Origin: VXOI01 sp965261945
GTDB taxonomy: Bacteria > Chloroflexota > Dehalococcoidia > Lucifugimonadales > UBA3495
Length of the DNA stretch: 64,000 bases
Direction of reading: 5' to 3'
NCBI GenBank assembly: GCA_965261945.1
Contig: CBDHEF010000002.1
Span: forward strand, 372,001-436,000
Of the stretch, positions 8,934 to 16,120 are shown in pieces. Position 1 is the stretch's first letter; each line of letters opens with the position of its first letter. Made by a program: the position numbers and the translations under genes. Under the pieces are notes generated by a model that saw only the letters and a program-made list of their open reading frames with translations, was not told the DNA's origin and ran no database searches.

Positions 8934-9887
8934 CTAGGACACCGGCTCAAGTAGTGCGTCCACAAAGTCGTTGGCGTCGAAGGGGGCCATGTCGGCCATT
9001 CCCTCGCCGGTGCCTATGAACATGATGGGCACCTGCAACTCCTGTCGGATGGCAATTACTATGCCGCCCCGGGCCGTGCCGTCCAGTTTGGCCAGGAAGA
9101 TTCCCGTGCAGTCCACCGCCTCGCTGAAGGACTTGGCCTGTGCCAGACCGTTGTGTCCCGTGGTGGCGTCCAGTGTCAAAATAACTTCGTGGGGCGCAGT
9201 CGGGTCCTGGCGATTGAGAACCCGGTGAATCTTGCGCAACTCTTCCATCAGGTTCGACTTGGTATGCAGACGTCCGGCGGTATCTATTATCAGAACGTCG
9301 GCTCCCCGGGCCTTGCTGGCTTGGTAGGCGTCGTAGGCCACGGCCCCGGGGTCCGCCCCCGCCGTGTGCCTGATGACGCCTACGCCAACCCGCTCGCCGA
9401 GGATTTCCAACTGCTCAGCGGCGGCGGCGCGGAAAGTGTCGGCGGCCCCCAGTATCACCCGCCGCCCCGACTGGGTGAAGTGGTGCGCCAGCTTGCCGAT
9501 GCTGGTGGTTTTGCCCACGCCGTTGACGCCGACCATCAGGATAACATAAGGGTGTGCTGAACCGTCTCCGCCCGAAGCGGGGGCATCCCAATCCGACACC
9601 AGGTCTTGGGCCAACTCCTGCTTCAGCGCCGCCGTAACCGAATCAGGAGACTCCAGTTCTCCCGATTTAACTCTCCCCTTCAATCCTTCGATGACGCGGA
9701 GGGAAGTCTCGACGCCGACATCCGAAGAAATCAGAATTTCTTCGATCTCGTCCCACACCGAGTCGTCCAGGCGGCGGGAGCGCAGCAGTCCGACTATTCG
9801 GCCGAACCAGCGATCCCGGCTGGGCTTGACGGCCTGCTCGGTTGCCTTCTTTTCTTCCTGACGATTACGTCGAAACAGTCGAAGCAT
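8934..9887 (-). CDS. ftsY: Signal recognition particle receptor FtsY
   Basis: A 317-residue SRP-family GTPase that docks ribosome-nascent-chain/SRP complexes at the membrane. The N-terminal helical N domain spans about residues 20-95. The G domain shows GVNGVGKTTSIGKL (G1), DTFRAAAAEQLEIL (insertion box), IIDTAGRLH (G3), ILTLDATTG and GTARGG, ending in FIGTGEGMADMAPFDANDFVDALL, the FtsY signature. There is only a short N-terminal basic stretch instead of a long acidic A domain, as in many Gram-positive-type and Chloroflexota FtsY. GGTGAGTC precedes the ATG at 9887. It is followed by the membrane glycosylation genes, which need SRP-dependent insertion, though that pairing may be fortuitous. 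Confidence 0.95.
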   Translation of the reverse strand: MLRLFRRNRQEEKKATEQAVKPSRDRWFGRIVGLLRSRRLDDSVWDEIEEILISSDVGVETSLRVIEGLKGRVKSGELESPDSVTAALKQELAQDLVSDWDAPASGGDGSAHPYVILMVGVNGVGKTTSIGKLAHHFTQSGRRVILGAADTFRAAAAEQLEILGERVGVGVIRHTAGADPGAVAYDAYQASKARGADVLIIDTAGRLHTKSNLMEELRKIHRVLNRQDPTAPHEVILTLDATTGHNGLAQAKSFSEAVDCTGIFLAKLDGTARGGIVIAIRQELQVPIMFIGTGEGMADMAPFDANDFVDALLEPVS

Positions 9888-10018
9888 GACTCACCGGGTT
9901 TAACTTTTTCGGTGCAAGCCGAGCCGCCGCAGTAGCGACGCGGCGACTGGGGCCAGCGGCCGGAGTTCCAGCTGATTTCCGTGGACATACCGTATTCGTC
10001 GCCGCTTTAACAATGAGC
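9888..10018. other. Intergenic stretch between rnc and ftsY
   Basis: 131 bases without a gene. GC-rich in its middle, with a SD-like GGTGAG just ahead of ftsY. I see no RNA gene and no clear promoter. Confidence 0.4.
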
Positions 10019-10819
10019 TTAAGGTAGGCTGGCTGTCAAAGACCCTGAATCCGCATCGTCGGCGTCCTGATTCTGGGCCGACTGCAACAGCCCGATCGCG
10101 GCAGCGGCGGCGGCCCGCTCCGCCTCAGACTTCTTGCCGCCCCGGCCAGCGCCGATTACCTTGCCGCCGACGACTGCCTCGACGCTGAATAGCGGGCTGT
10201 GGTCGGGACCCTCACGACCGGCCTGGCGGTAGGTGGGTGCAGGCTGTCCCCGGCCCTGGAGCAGTTCCTGGAGGAGGGATTTCGGACTCTGTGCCAGATT
10301 AAGGCTTCCGCCTCCCCCATCGCGAGCCATATCCGCCAGTTCCGGGGCCATGTGCCGGCCAATGAACTCGCGGGCTACTTCCAGTCCCTGGTCGAGATAG
10401 ACCGCGGCTATAACCGCCTCCATCGCGGCTGCCAGAACCGAATCCTGATTACGTCCTCCGGAGTCTTCCATGCCGCGCCCCACCAGCAGGAGATCACCCA
10501 AGCCCAGCCTGCGGGCCACCTGCGCGAGCACTTCATCGCGCACCAGCGACGACCGTGCCTTGGTAAGCTGACCTTCGTCGGCCTCCGGGAACTGGCGGTA
10601 CAGGTGGGCCGAAATAATCAGCTCCAGAACCGCGTCCCCCAGAAACTCCAGGCGCTCGTAGGAATCTGTGGCGTCCTGGTCGTGTTCGTTGCAATAGGAA
10701 CGATGCACCAAGGCGCGCTGAAAAAGGCTGGGGTCCCTAGATTGGAACCCCAGCATCGACGCGGAAATGTCGCCACGATAGCCCTGCGGCCGATCTAGGG
10801 GGAGCTTAGATGACCCCAT
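10019..10819 (-). CDS. rnc: Ribonuclease III
   Basis: About 266 residues, the double-strand-specific endoribonuclease of rRNA and mRNA processing. The catalytic signature SYERLEFLGDAVLEL is near residue 55, and the second acidic site lies in AAAMEAVIAAVYLDQG. A C-terminal double-stranded-RNA-binding domain follows (SLLQELLQGRGQPAPTYRQ to KSEAERAAAAAAIGLL). I placed the start at the ATG at 10819, which overlaps the end of the DsbA-like gene by 14 bases; a GTG at 10864 in frame is possible but would add a non-conserved extension. The tight overlap indicates co-translation with the DsbA-like gene. Confidence 0.93.
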   Translation of the reverse strand: MGSSKLPLDRPQGYRGDISASMLGFQSRDPSLFQRALVHRSYCNEHDQDATDSYERLEFLGDAVLELIISAHLYRQFPEADEGQLTKARSSLVRDEVLAQVARRLGLGDLLLVGRGMEDSGGRNQDSVLAAAMEAVIAAVYLDQGLEVAREFIGRHMAPELADMARDGGGGSLNLAQSPKSLLQELLQGRGQPAPTYRQAGREGPDHSPLFSVEAVVGGKVIGAGRGGKKSEAERAAAAAAIGLLQSAQNQDADDADSGSLTASLP

Positions 10820-11432
10820 GAGGCCACGGCGGTTGCGGGCGCTTGAATTCGCCGACGTGCACAAACTCGCTCATCGACTTCATCAGGTTGTCGTAAATTT
10901 CCACCGACTGTTCTGCCGGCGGGATGAACATCTTGAGGAAGGCGAAGTTGCCGTTGTCGAAAACGAAGGTGGGCACTCCGAAAGCGCCGTACTCATCCAC
11001 TGCCTTGGTGTGGCTCTCCGCCAGCTCACGCAGCAGGTCGGGGTCGGAGATGTCTTCCCGGAAACGGGCCATGTCGATCCCGGCAGCGGTACCGGCCGCG
11101 TCGATAACGGCCTGGTCGTTCAGGTCGGCTTTGTCCTCGTGGCGGGCCTTGAGCAGGGCCATGAAGAAGGTTTCGAAGGCCTCCTTGCCCTGGCGTTTGA
11201 CGGCCAGCCCGGCCTTGTGGGCCAAGAGGATGGGATCGTCGCCGGCGATGACCTCGGGCCTCTCCCAGACATTGTCGCCATCCTTGTTGTTGACCTGCGA
11301 CAGGGAGAAGGGCTGCCAGTCAACCTCAATGGGCTGTCCAGTCAGTTCCCGAACCTTTGCCAACCACATGTTGGCATTGTAGACAAATGGTCAACGGAAA
11401 TCGTAGAAAGTTGTGAACTCAGCCTCGGCCAT
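10806..11432 (-). CDS. DsbA-like thioredoxin-fold protein with in-frame UGA (candidate selenoprotein)
   Basis: A 208-codon DsbA-like oxidoreductase. The ATG at 11432 has a strong GGAGG seven bases upstream and opens MAEAEFTTFYDFR, followed by a TGA at 11391-11393 and then PFVYNANMWLAKVRELTG in the same frame. DsbA-family proteins have the catalytic cysteine exactly there (F-R-C-P-F), so the TGA replaces the expected Cys codon. The rest is intact to the stop, including the cis-proline loop GVPTFVF near residue 170. A perfect 7-bp stem-loop begins 14 bases after the UGA. This fits selenocysteine insertion; otherwise the gene is a nonsense mutant or starts at the internal ATG at 11369, which would lack the active site. 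It overlaps rnc. Confidence 0.75.
11358..11376 (-). promoter_or_regulatory. Stem-loop just after the in-frame UGA (candidate bacterial SECIS)
   Basis: Read on the minus strand: TGCCAAC, loop ATGTG, GTTGGCA, a perfect 7-bp stem. It begins 14 bases 3' of the TGA, so the apical loop is 21 bases from it, within the distance used by known bacterial SECIS elements. The loop does not have a G in its first two positions as the textbook consensus asks, which weakens the call. Confidence 0.5.
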
Positions 11433-11772
11433 GTCCTGCCTCCCGCTGGTTTTGGGTCTCCAAGCCATCCGCAGAGGATGAGGAGCCATCCTGCCTGAAT
11501 TGTAGCCACGCCAACATCCGTTGTCAAAGCGGCATTGACGCCGGAGCCTGAAGCAGTTGGCTCACGCCCTTATTGCCGTTCCCTCCTGCTCCGGGGGAGC
11601 GTTAGGGCGTGGACATACCCTTTCGTGAACGGACATTGCGCCGCCGTCAAGAATCCACTCTCATACCGACACTCCCCTTGGATGGGGTGAGAATTATATC
11701 AGATAAGGGGGAGTGAGAATTAGATAACCCTGGCAGTTGGTGGGCGATGCTCCCAGGCGAAACCCCTGGCTG
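11433..11772. other. Intergenic stretch with repeat relics, divergent promoters region
   Basis: About 340 bases between two divergent genes. It holds the strong ribosome-binding site of the DsbA-like gene at its left end, a degraded copy of the dispersed palindromic repeat (about 11579-11612, TTCCCTCCTGCTCCGGGGGA), and a direct repeat of GTGAGAATTA about 11688 and 11713. No coding frame looks real here. Confidence 0.5.
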
Positions 11773-11781
11773 TGCTATAAT
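11773..11781 (+). promoter_or_regulatory. Extended -10 promoter of the CCA-adding enzyme gene
   Basis: TGCTATAAT is a perfect extended -10 (TGn-TATAAT). No good -35 hexamer is seen 17 bases upstream, as expected for extended -10 promoters. It lies 18 bases ahead of the TTG start at 11799, leaving a very short leader. Confidence 0.6.
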
Positions 11782-11798
11782 TTCCCTCCCCGGTCTGC

Positions 11799-13142
11799 TT
11801 GACCTTGCCTATTCCTCGTTCCGGTGTTGCCGCCGTGCCGTATGGAGGCCCCCTCACGTCGTTTCTCGCCGGCCGCTCCCTGTCCCTCGACTCGTTGGCC
11901 GTCAGCCTTGACGGTGGGCGGCGATGGGCGCTGGAAGCGGTGATCCAACTGTCGCAGGATTCAGGTTTGCCCGTCTACCTTGTGGGGGGGCCGGTGCGAG
12001 ATGCTCTCCTGGGTGCGGCGGTGCTGGACCTGGACTTCTCCGTCGAGGGTAACGCCGTGGAGTTGGCCCGACGGATCTCGGAGCTCATGGACGGGCGGCT
12101 CACCACTCACTCGCGTTTTGGCACGGCAACGGTGGTTTCCGGCGGGACCCGCATCGACCTGGTGACCGCCCGGCGGGAAACATACTCGAAGCCTGGTCAG
12201 CTCCCCCGGATTACACCGGGAAGCATCACGGATGACCTGGCCCGCCGAGATTTTTCCATCAACGCCATGGCGCTGCCGCTTTCCCCGGAGGATGGCAGGC
12301 TGATTGATCCCCTGGGTGGTCTCGACGATTTGAGCGCCGGAGTAGTCCGTGCGCTGCATCCCCGGAGCTTCGCCGCCGACCCGACGCGGATGCTGCGCGC
12401 CGTGCGCTACGAGCAGCGATTCGGCTTCCGCATAGGGGGAAGCACGTTGTCGCAAATGACCGCAGCCATAGCCAACGGACACATGGACGCAGTGAGCGGC
12501 GACCGGTGGCGTCATGAACTGGAGCGGATTCTGGATGAAGCCGCCCCGGGCCTTCCCCTGCTACGGGCGGCGGAATTGGGGTTGCTGGCGGGCATCCACC
12601 CGTCCCTTGGCAAGGCAAGCGCCAGGGAAGAGGCGGGCCTGCGGAAGCTGGTCGGCCTGCCGGGTGAATCCCCGCAGGCCGACGATTGGCTGGCCGCGCT
12701 GTTCGCTCCGCTAGGGGCTTCGGAAGCGGAAAACGTGATTCAACGTCTGCGCCTGTCGGGACGCAGGGCAACCCTGGTGCGTGATACCATTGCTGCAAGG
12801 GAAGCGGAGCCGAAAATCCGAACAGCGTCCGCGCGCCCCTCTGAACTGGCCGGAATTCTGGCGGCACTGGAGCCAGCGGCGGTTTCGGCTTATGCGAAGC
12901 TCTCCGGGGATCCCGTGGTGTCTGCCGCCCTGCGACGGTATGCTGACGAATGGCGGTACGTGCGTCCCAGACTCTCGGGGGAGACCCTGCTGGAGATGGG
13001 CGCTACGCAGGGGCCGGAAGTGGGGGAAATCATGTCCCGGCTGCTGACCGCCCGGCTGGACGGCGAAGCTGCCACCGAGGAAGATGAAACGGCCCTGGCC
13101 CGGGAGTTACTGGCCCGGAGCAAGGCTAACTTGACGAAGTAG
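11799..13142 (+). CDS. cca: CCA tRNA nucleotidyltransferase / poly(A) polymerase family
   Basis: A 447-residue class II nucleotidyltransferase that adds or repairs the tRNA 3' CCA end, or one of its separate A- or CC-adding relatives. Motifs: VYLVGGPVRDALLG (about residues 50-63), the catalytic DLDFSV with both aspartates, RIDLVTARRETY, DLARRDFSINAMAL and TRMLRAVRYEQRFGF, in the family order. The C-terminal half is helical and less conserved. The TTG start at 11799 sits close behind an extended -10 promoter and has no obvious SD; a GTG at about 11835 is an alternative. Which nucleotides it adds cannot be told from sequence. Confidence 0.88.
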   Translation: MTLPIPRSGVAAVPYGGPLTSFLAGRSLSLDSLAVSLDGGRRWALEAVIQLSQDSGLPVYLVGGPVRDALLGAAVLDLDFSVEGNAVELARRISELMDGRLTTHSRFGTATVVSGGTRIDLVTARRETYSKPGQLPRITPGSITDDLARRDFSINAMALPLSPEDGRLIDPLGGLDDLSAGVVRALHPRSFAADPTRMLRAVRYEQRFGFRIGGSTLSQMTAAIANGHMDAVSGDRWRHELERILDEAAPGLPLLRAAELGLLAGIHPSLGKASAREEAGLRKLVGLPGESPQADDWLAALFAPLGASEAENVIQRLRLSGRRATLVRDTIAAREAEPKIRTASARPSELAGILAALEPAAVSAYAKLSGDPVVSAALRRYADEWRYVRPRLSGETLLEMGATQGPEVGEIMSRLLTARLDGEAATEEDETALARELLARSKANLTK

Positions 13143-13160
13143 CTCCCAGCTCCCATTGAT

Positions 13161-13190
13161 GAGTTGAGTCCTTCGACAAGCTCAGGATGA
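13161..13190 (+). repeat. Short dispersed repeat (TTCGACAAGCTCAGG type)
   Basis: The string CCTTCGACAAGCTCAGGATG belongs to a common type of dispersed short repeat. Related strings in this window are CCTGAGCGAGGCCGAAGGGG at 37183 (inverse orientation) and CACCCTGAGCGAAGGGAAGG at 49999. Confidence 0.6.
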
Positions 13191-13193
13191 ACT

Positions 13194-13436
13194 ATGGCCG
13201 AACAACCTGAAGAACAAGGCGACCCTGAAGAACAAGGCGAACTGGAATCCTGCATCATCTGCGGGGACGCGCTGGACGGTTTCAACGAGACTTCCTGCCA
13301 GATGTGCGGCGGCAAGTTTCATCAGCCGTGGAGCCAGGACTCGCTGGCGCCCCAGTGCGGGCGCATCGGAAGCCATGAGGACGCTCTCGCCATCGTGTTT
13401 CTCTGCGATGACTGTTTCTACGGAAGGCGTCCCTGA
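13194..13436 (+). CDS. Small zinc-ribbon-like protein
   Basis: An 80-residue protein. After an acidic, repetitive start (EEQGDPEEQGE) it carries CIICGDALDGFNETSCQMCGG, then a histidine (GKFHQPW), QCGR and FLCDDC: three to four Cys pairs that could bind one or two zinc ions in a ribbon or treble-clef fold. I do not recognise the family. The start lies just after a short dispersed repeat (CCTTCGACAAGCTCAGGATG) whose last bases touch the ATG. It precedes the oxidoreductase at 13502 on the same strand. Probably a real gene because the cysteine spacing is regular and the frame is uninterrupted. Confidence 0.55.
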   Translation: MAEQPEEQGDPEEQGELESCIICGDALDGFNETSCQMCGGKFHQPWSQDSLAPQCGRIGSHEDALAIVFLCDDCFYGRRP

Positions 13437-13501
13437 ACTCCTCACCCCCTCGGAGAGAGTAACCGAGCAACCGTTTTCTAACCGACAGGAGGCGACCACT
13501 G

Positions 13502-14542
13502 ATGCAAGCGGTGTATATCGAGGCCCACGGTGGCCCCGAGGTTCTGACTTTCGGCGAACTCCCGGAACCGGAGGTTGCGCCCGGACAGGTGAAGGTGCGG
13601 GTGTGGGCCACGGCCCTGAACCGCCTGGACCTCTACACCAGGGCGGGAGACCGGGGACTGGAGCGGCAGTTTCCGCCGCCCCTGATACTGGGTGGCGACT
13701 GCGCCGGTGAAGTGGCAGCCGTCGGTTCCGGTGTGGCGGGCCTGAAGGAAGGCGACCGGGTGGTGATTAACCCACGGCTGTCCTGCCAGCAGTGCGCTGC
13801 CTGCCTTTCCGGGCAGGATGACCTGTGCCGCCGCTCCCAGTTCCTCGGCAGCGCCCTCGACGGCAGCTACGCCGAGTATCTGAGCGTTCCAGCGTCCAAT
13901 GCCCATGTTATCGAGGGCGGGGTGAGCTACGAGCAGGGCGCCGCCATCCCCACCACCTACCTGCCGGTGTGGAATATGCTGGTGCGCCGCTTGCAGCTCA
14001 AGCCCTGGCAGACCGTTCTGGTGCTGTCGGCGTCGGCGGGCGTGGGCACTGCCGCCATCCAGATGGCGAAGGACGTTATCGGGGCAAGGGTCATCGCCAC
14101 CACCAGCACCGCCGAGAAGGCGGCAAAGGCCCGGGAACTGGGGGCCGACGAGGTAATCAACTACACCGAGGAAGACATTCGCCAGCGCGTTCGTGAGATA
14201 ACCGGCGGGGCCGGGGTTGACTGCGTAGTTGACCATGTGGGCGCGGATTTCTTCGGGCCTGCCTTCGCCTCGCTGCGGCCCGGCGGACGCTACGGAATCT
14301 GCGGCGCGACCACGGGACTGCGCGCCGAGCTTCACCTCGGCCTGCTTTTCAGTCAGCAGAAAGAGGTCTATGGCGTCTACATGGGAACGAAGGAGGATAT
14401 GCGGCAGATAGTGGAGATGCTCAATCGCGGCGCAGTCCGTCCCGTTGTTGACCGCGCCTTCCCGCTCTCCGATGCCGCCGCCGCCCACCACGCAATGGAG
14501 GCGACCGGCTTCTTCGGGAAGCTGCTGCTGACCCAGAGCTAA
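13502..14542 (+). CDS. Zinc-binding alcohol dehydrogenase / quinone oxidoreductase family
   Basis: A 346-residue medium-chain dehydrogenase/reductase. N-terminal GroES-like domain: MQAVYIEAHGGPEVLTFGELPEP, then LGGDCAGEVAAVGSGV and LKEGDRVVINP. The segment CQQCAACLSGQDDLC (about residues 98-112) is the four-cysteine structural zinc site. The Rossmann domain shows LVLSASAGVGTAAIQMAKDVIGARVIATTST and the acidic/adenosine contact region. Hence NAD(P)-dependent oxidoreductase acting on an alcohol, aldehyde or enone; substrate unknown. AGGAGG at 13489 supports the ATG at 13502. It is followed by a nuclease gene after 49 bases. Confidence 0.88.
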   Translation: MQAVYIEAHGGPEVLTFGELPEPEVAPGQVKVRVWATALNRLDLYTRAGDRGLERQFPPPLILGGDCAGEVAAVGSGVAGLKEGDRVVINPRLSCQQCAACLSGQDDLCRRSQFLGSALDGSYAEYLSVPASNAHVIEGGVSYEQGAAIPTTYLPVWNMLVRRLQLKPWQTVLVLSASAGVGTAAIQMAKDVIGARVIATTSTAEKAAKARELGADEVINYTEEDIRQRVREITGGAGVDCVVDHVGADFFGPAFASLRPGGRYGICGATTGLRAELHLGLLFSQQKEVYGVYMGTKEDMRQIVEMLNRGAVRPVVDRAFPLSDAAAAHHAMEATGFFGKLLLTQS

Positions 14543-14591
14543 CGTCCGCCGTCCCTTCGGCAGGCACAGGACAGAGGGCAGGAGGTGGGCG

Positions 14592-15209
14592 TTGTTGCGA
14601 CGGCTGCTGCGACGGCTGCTTGGCGGCGGGCGCCCGGCGAGAAACCGGCGTCGTCACGAACCGCGGCCCGGTCGTCCGTTTCCGGTGAGAGTCATTTCAG
14701 TGCAGGACGGGGACTCGCTGGTCCTGCGCCCTTCGCAATCGGGCGGGGACGAGCGGTTTCGCGCCCGGCTCTACGCAATAGACGCCCCTGAGCATGACCA
14801 GCCGCACGGAGAGGCAGCGCGCGACTATCTGCGGCGGCTCGTGTGGAACCGGGACGACCTGATTATGGAAGCAATGGACACCGACCAATACGGAAGGCTG
14901 GTCGGTGTCCTGTATTACCGGGCAATGGACCGCCGCCGCTCAATCAACCGTCTGATGGTGGAGCAGGGTTTGGCCCGATGGTACAGCAGATACGGAGGGC
15001 ATGGTCTGGGGCTGGAGCAGGCCGAGCGGGACGCCCGGCGCAGACGGCGCGGCGTGTGGTCGGGCCGCCATCAAGTCACCCCATGGGATCACAGGCGGGC
15101 GCAACGCAGTCAGGGGGAGAGGCCCGGCTGCCTGAAGTTGCTCCTATTGGCGGCGGCAGTCAGCGCGGCGGTCTCGATTGCCGTCGCAGTGATGGCGAAG
15201 CTGGCCTAG
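14592..15209 (+). CDS. Thermonuclease-like (SNase) protein with C-terminal membrane segment
   Basis: A 205-residue staphylococcal-nuclease-fold protein. VRVISVQDGDSLVLRP and RARLYAIDAPEHDQPHGEAARDYLRRLV are the Ca-binding Asp and IDAPE motifs; DTDQYGRLVGVLYY and EQGLARWYSRYG complete the fold. The catalytic Arg/Glu region appears present. A basic N-terminus (LRRLLRRLL) precedes the fold, and residues about 182-204 (LLLLAAAVSAAVSIAVAVMA) form one membrane segment at the very C-terminus, so it looks tail-anchored rather than secreted. Start: TTG at 14592 with GCAGGAGG six bases upstream. The stop overlaps, tail to tail, with the OGG-like gene by four bases. Confidence 0.82.
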   Translation: MLRRLLRRLLGGGRPARNRRRHEPRPGRPFPVRVISVQDGDSLVLRPSQSGGDERFRARLYAIDAPEHDQPHGEAARDYLRRLVWNRDDLIMEAMDTDQYGRLVGVLYYRAMDRRRSINRLMVEQGLARWYSRYGGHGLGLEQAERDARRRRRGVWSGRHQVTPWDHRRAQRSQGERPGCLKLLLLAAAVSAAVSIAVAVMAKLA

Positions 15210-16120
15210 TCACTTTCCGCCTTGTCTGATTTCTTGTCCCGCAGCCGCCTCCCGTGGAAGAGGTACTGGTTGGCGTAGCCCGCATAGCGTCCGAAGTATC
15301 CCTGTGCCCACTCCAGCAGGACGCGGTTCGTGGGCGTCTTATGGCCGGGGAAGTACCAGTCGGCCAGGGCGCGGCGCACCCACACGTCTATGGGGAAGGA
15401 TTCCATTTTTTCCAGCGACATCAGCGCGATGCAGTCGGCTATCTTGTCGCCGATGCCTTTGAGGGCCATCAGCTCGGCCTTGGCTTCGGGGTATGAGGCC
15501 GCTACCAGATGGTCGAGGTCGAGGCGTTTCTCTGCGACGGCAATGGCGGCCTGGTGGACGTAGGGGGCGCGGAATCCCAGCTTCAACCGCCGCAACTCCA
15601 TCTCCCCCGCCTCGGCGAGGTCTGCGGGCTTTGGGAAGGCGTACCGCCGGACAAACCCGTCGCTCTGGGGTGCAGGATCCGGGTGGGGCAAGGTAAGCAG
15701 CTCGCCGAACTCGTTGGACAGCCGTTCCATGTTGAGATGGATGGTCTCGATGTTGGAGTTGGCGGAACAGATGTAGGCTACCAGGCACTCCCATGGTTCC
15801 TGCCTCAGCACCCGCAGGCCAGGGAAGCGGCGGACTTGGGCCGCCACATTGGCGTCGCCGGTGATTTCGGCCTGAATCGCCTCCAGGTCGTCGTCCAGCC
15901 GCAGGTGAGAGCGGAGCAGGGAGTCCAGCCCCTCGCGTCCAGCCGGGCTGCCGTGAAACTCAACGGTCTGCCCCTTCTGGCGAAGAAGCGCCAAGTTGCC
16001 CCGGAGAACGCCGCAGTACCAATCACCCTCTCGCTTCCAGCGGTGGGCCTGGCCGCCCAGCAGGCTTGCTTCCAGGTCCAGCGGCTGCCCTGCCTCGAAA
16101 CTAGCGAAGGCGGGTGCCAC
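15206..16120 (-). CDS. 8-oxoguanine DNA glycosylase-like protein (OGG1 type)
   Basis: A 304-residue base-excision repair enzyme. N-terminal OGG_N-like part (LDLEASLLGGQAHRWKREGDWY), then RQEPWECLVAYICSANSNIETI, the typical OGG1 'ICS.N..I' block. The helix-hairpin-helix-GPD element is LMALKGIGDKIADCIALMSL followed by FPIDVWVRRAL; the catalytic lysine (GDK) and the activating aspartate (PID) are both visible. Predicted activity: excision of 8-oxoG with AP-lyase activity. The start is a GTG at 16120 that overlaps the DinG gene by 20 bases, so the two are probably co-translated. Confidence 0.88.
   Translation of the reverse strand: MAPAFASFEAGQPLDLEASLLGGQAHRWKREGDWYCGVLRGNLALLRQKGQTVEFHGSPAGREGLDSLLRSHLRLDDDLEAIQAEITGDANVAAQVRRFPGLRVLRQEPWECLVAYICSANSNIETIHLNMERLSNEFGELLTLPHPDPAPQSDGFVRRYAFPKPADLAEAGEMELRRLKLGFRAPYVHQAAIAVAEKRLDLDHLVAASYPEAKAELMALKGIGDKIADCIALMSLEKMESFPIDVWVRRALADWYFPGHKTPTNRVLLEWAQGYFGRYAGYANQYLFHGRRLRDKKSDKAESD

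Noticed and set aside
13434..13470. Additional copy of the palindromic repeat (CTCCTCACCCCCTCGGAGAG)
   Set aside because: Only one arm is recognisable; it may be a relic but is too short to count.
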